Shown one piece after another: positions 62,373-64,000 of a stretch of DNA of 64,000 nt (position 1 is its first letter; the number at the start of each line of letters is the position of its first letter). The DNA is from Jannaschia formosa. Lineage in GTDB: Bacteria > Pseudomonadota > Alphaproteobacteria > Rhodobacterales > Rhodobacteraceae. Under the pieces are notes generated by a model. The model saw only the letters and a list, made by a program, of their open reading frames with translations. It did not search any database and was not told the origin of the DNA. Location of the stretch: assembly GCF_003340555.1 (NCBI RefSeq), contig NZ_QPLJ01000005.1, forward strand, positions 124,001-188,000. Reading direction: 5' to 3'. The translations under genes were made by a program, and so were the position numbers.

Positions 62373-63290
62373 ATGACCGACAAGCACATCACCGGCCTGC
62401 ACCATGTCACGGCCATCTCCGGCCCGCCCCAGGCGAATGTCGATTTCTTCACCAGGCTGCTGGACCAGCGGCTGGTGAAGAAGACCGTCAACTTCGACGA
62501 TCCGGGCACCTATCACCTCTACTACGGCAACCGCACCGCCGATCCCGGCACGATCCTGACCTTCTTCCCCTTCGTCGGCGCCCGACCGGGTCGGCCGGGG
62601 CCGGGCATGGCGTCCGCCTACGGCTACTCGGTCGGGGCCGACGTGTTCGACCACTGGACGAAGGAGGTGGCCGCGCGCGGGGCGAAGGTCTCCGACCCGG
62701 TGGAACGCTTCGGCCAGTCCGTCGTCAGCGTCACCGATCCCGACGGCGCGGCCGTGGAGCTCATAGCGGAGCCGGGCTCCCATGACCCGGCCGAGGGCGG
62801 GTTCCACTCGACGACGCTCTGGCTGCACGATCTCGGGCCGACGCAGCGGCTTCTGGTCGATCACATGGGCTACGAGGAGGCCGGCCACGAAAGCGCCGGC
62901 GGCGTGGAGCGTCTGCGCCTGAAGGCGCCGGGCGACGCGCGCGGGACGGTCGTCGACCTCTACCGCGAGGACGGTGCCCGGCGCGGCGTGCCGGGGGCGG
63001 GGACGATCCACCATGTCGCCTTCCGTGCGAGGGACGATGCCGACCAGCTCGATTGGCGCGACCGGATGCTGCGGGCGGGGATGCAGGTGACGCCGGTGAT
63101 CGACCGCCAGTATTTTAACGCCATCTACTTCCGCGAGCCGGGCGGCGTCCTGTTCGAGATCGCCACCGATCCGCCGGGCTTCACCCGCGACGAGCCGCTC
63201 GAAAGCCTCGGGCAGGCGCTGAAGCTGCCGGATCAGTACGAACCGATCCGCGACCGGATCGAGGCCGCCCTGCCGAGGATCAAGGCATGA
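62373..63290 (+). CDS. VOC-family ring-cleaving dioxygenase (MhqO-like)
   Basis: A 305-residue protein with two vicinal-oxygen-chelate domains. Metal-ligand-type residues are in GLHHVTAISGPPQANVDFFT (N-terminal domain), GTIHHVAFRARDD and GVLFEIATDPPGF (C-terminal domain). Such proteins cleave hydroquinone or related aromatic rings and protect against quinones. The next gene, a carboxylesterase overlapping by 4 bases, is the usual partner of MhqO-type enzymes. ATG 62373 (MTDKHITGLHH) has GGAG upstream. Confidence 0.87.
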   Translation: MTDKHITGLHHVTAISGPPQANVDFFTRLLDQRLVKKTVNFDDPGTYHLYYGNRTADPGTILTFFPFVGARPGRPGPGMASAYGYSVGADVFDHWTKEVAARGAKVSDPVERFGQSVVSVTDPDGAAVELIAEPGSHDPAEGGFHSTTLWLHDLGPTQRLLVDHMGYEEAGHESAGGVERLRLKAPGDARGTVVDLYREDGARRGVPGAGTIHHVAFRARDDADQLDWRDRMLRAGMQVTPVIDRQYFNAIYFREPGGVLFEIATDPPGFTRDEPLESLGQALKLPDQYEPIRDRIEAALPRIKA

Positions 63291-63874
63291 GAGGCCTCGT
63301 CCTCCTGCACGGGCGGGGCGGGTCTGGCCGCGACATGCGCGGCCTGCTCGCCCCGCTGGGCGCCGAGGGGCTGGCCGTGGCCGCCCCCGAGGCGCCGGGC
63401 AACTCCTGGTGGCCGACCTCGTTTCTCGCGCCGATGGCGCAGATGGAGGCGCCCCTGGCGCGCGGGCTGGCGGCGGTCGACGCCGCGGTCGACGGGCTCG
63501 GCCTGCCGCGGGGCGAGGTGGCGGTACTGGGCTTCAGCCAGGGCGCCTGCCTCGCGCTGGAATACGCCGCGCGGCGGGGGCAGGGTCTCGGCGCCGTCAT
63601 CGCGCTCTCCGGCGGGCTGGTGGGCAGCGCCGATGCGCCGGGCGAGGTCTATGGCCACGGCGAGAAGGCGCTCGACTACGACAGCGGCCTGACGGGCCTG
63701 CGCGCCCTCGTCACCTGCCACGAGCGCGACCCGCATATCCCGCTCGTGCGGGCCGAACGCAGCGCCGGGGTGCTTGCCGCCCTCGGCGCCGAGGCGCGCT
63801 TCATCGCCCATCCCGGAGCAGGGCACCAGCCGATGCCCGACGGGATCGCGGCGGCGCGCGCCCTGCTCTCCTGA
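63287..63874 (+). CDS. Phospholipase/carboxylesterase family hydrolase (MhqD-like)
   Basis: A 195-residue alpha/beta hydrolase of the YpfH/carboxylesterase family. The N-terminal LVLLHGRGGSGRDM forms the oxyanion loop, the nucleophile is in GFSQGACLA, and the catalytic Asp and His are in CHERDPHIPL and HPGAGHQPMP. It overlaps the dioxygenase gene by 4 bases (ATGA), so the two act together, probably in quinone or aromatic compound detoxification. The substrate is unknown. Confidence 0.87.
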   Translation: MRGLVLLHGRGGSGRDMRGLLAPLGAEGLAVAAPEAPGNSWWPTSFLAPMAQMEAPLARGLAAVDAAVDGLGLPRGEVAVLGFSQGACLALEYAARRGQGLGAVIALSGGLVGSADAPGEVYGHGEKALDYDSGLTGLRALVTCHERDPHIPLVRAERSAGVLAALGAEARFIAHPGAGHQPMPDGIAAARALLS

Positions 63875-63882
63875 AACGAAAA

Positions 63883-63904
63883 GGGCCGCCCCGAGGGGCG
63901 GCCC
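63883..63904. terminator. Bidirectional terminator hairpin
   Basis: GGGCCGCCC-CGAG-GGGCGGCCC, a 9-bp stem with a 4-base loop, preceded on the plus strand by CGAAAA. It lies between the convergent hydrolase and Bax-inhibitor-like genes; the A-run gives a T-run when read on the minus strand, so it should terminate the latter well. Confidence 0.75.
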
Positions 63905-63928
63905 GTCGTCGTCAGGTGCAGTTCGCGA

Positions 63929-64000
63929 TCACTCGCGCTGGCCGAAGAGCGAGAGCAGCATCATGAACATGTTGATGAAGTTCAGATACAGGCTCAGCGC
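63929..64000 (-). CDS. Bax inhibitor-1/YccA family membrane protein (partial, C-terminus)
   Basis: The last 23 codons before the window edge read ALSLYLNFINMFMMLLSLFG then QRE and a stop. This matches the very conserved final helix and tail of the Bax inhibitor-1 family of integral membrane proteins (ALxLYLDFxNLFLxLLRLxG). The rest lies beyond the window. Confidence 0.75.
   Translation of the reverse strand, partial: ALSLYLNFINMFMMLLSLFGQRE

Overview
The window is chromosomal DNA from a high-GC alphaproteobacterium, most likely a member of the Rhodobacterales (Rhodobacter/Paracoccus/Roseobacter relatives). The evidence is roughly 68-70% G+C by eye, an RpoH sigma factor, MreBCD-PBP2-RodA, an Fe-S cryptochrome of the CryB/PhrB type, a DUF6476 protein, an AapQ/BztB permease, a PpsR/CrtJ-type site between hemE and hemC, and an alphaproteobacterial Irr-type box before dps. 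There is no phage, plasmid, insertion sequence or CRISPR array. One tRNA (Met, CAU) lies on the minus strand at 17724-17800.

Layout. 0-4 kb: YejBEF peptide ABC importer. 4-10 kb: a DacA carboxypeptidase, then three heme/tetrapyrrole genes (hemF, hemE, hemC) with an FAD oxidoreductase between them; hemE and hemC diverge from a promoter region carrying a TGT-N12-ACA palindrome. 10-14.5 kb: 6-phosphogluconate dehydrogenase, then a radical SAM protein paired with a DUF4130-UdgX fusion. 14.5-17.6 kb: galU-otsB-otsA, a complete route from glucose-1-phosphate to trehalose. 17.7-20.6 kb: tRNA-Met, an FAD-linked 2-hydroxyacid dehydrogenase and an MFS transporter. 20.6-24.1 kb: a decaying RND efflux locus. 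24-30 kb: DMT and AapQ-type transporters, Dps under a palindromic iron box, a YdcZ-like protein, a hydrolase and TrhO. 29.8-32.6 kb: NAD salvage (pncA, a YkgJ protein, pncB).

32.57-34.45 kb is the clearest foreign insert: two low-GC minus-strand genes, a ParA-like ATPase followed with a 4-base overlap by a SIR2-domain protein, wedged between pncB and arfB with almost no spacer. It looks like a compact NAD-depleting anti-phage module, and I do not recognise this exact pairing as a named system. 34.5-44 kb holds housekeeping genes: ArfB, a queuosine-precursor transporter, a split MnmC (FAD oxidase and MnmD), RluD-like synthase, RpoH with two heat-shock-like promoters, a MarR regulator with its palindrome, DUF411 and NadE. 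43.8-50 kb: an exported protein made of about 18 MORN repeats, CryB with an SDR, an exported beta-propeller and a LuxR solo. 50-52.6 kb: leuA behind a leucine-rich leader peptide. 53-56.3 kb: three tandem, diverged TupA-like ATP-grasp genes. 56.5-62.3 kb: the mreB-mreC-mreD-pbp2-rodA elongation cluster. The window ends with a VOC dioxygenase/carboxylesterase pair and the C-terminus of a Bax-inhibitor-1 family protein.

A strongly structured intergenic repeat occurs five times (about 2.35, 10.12, 29.70, 49.18 and 57.55 kb), two copies being inside operons (yejE/yejF and mreB/mreC).
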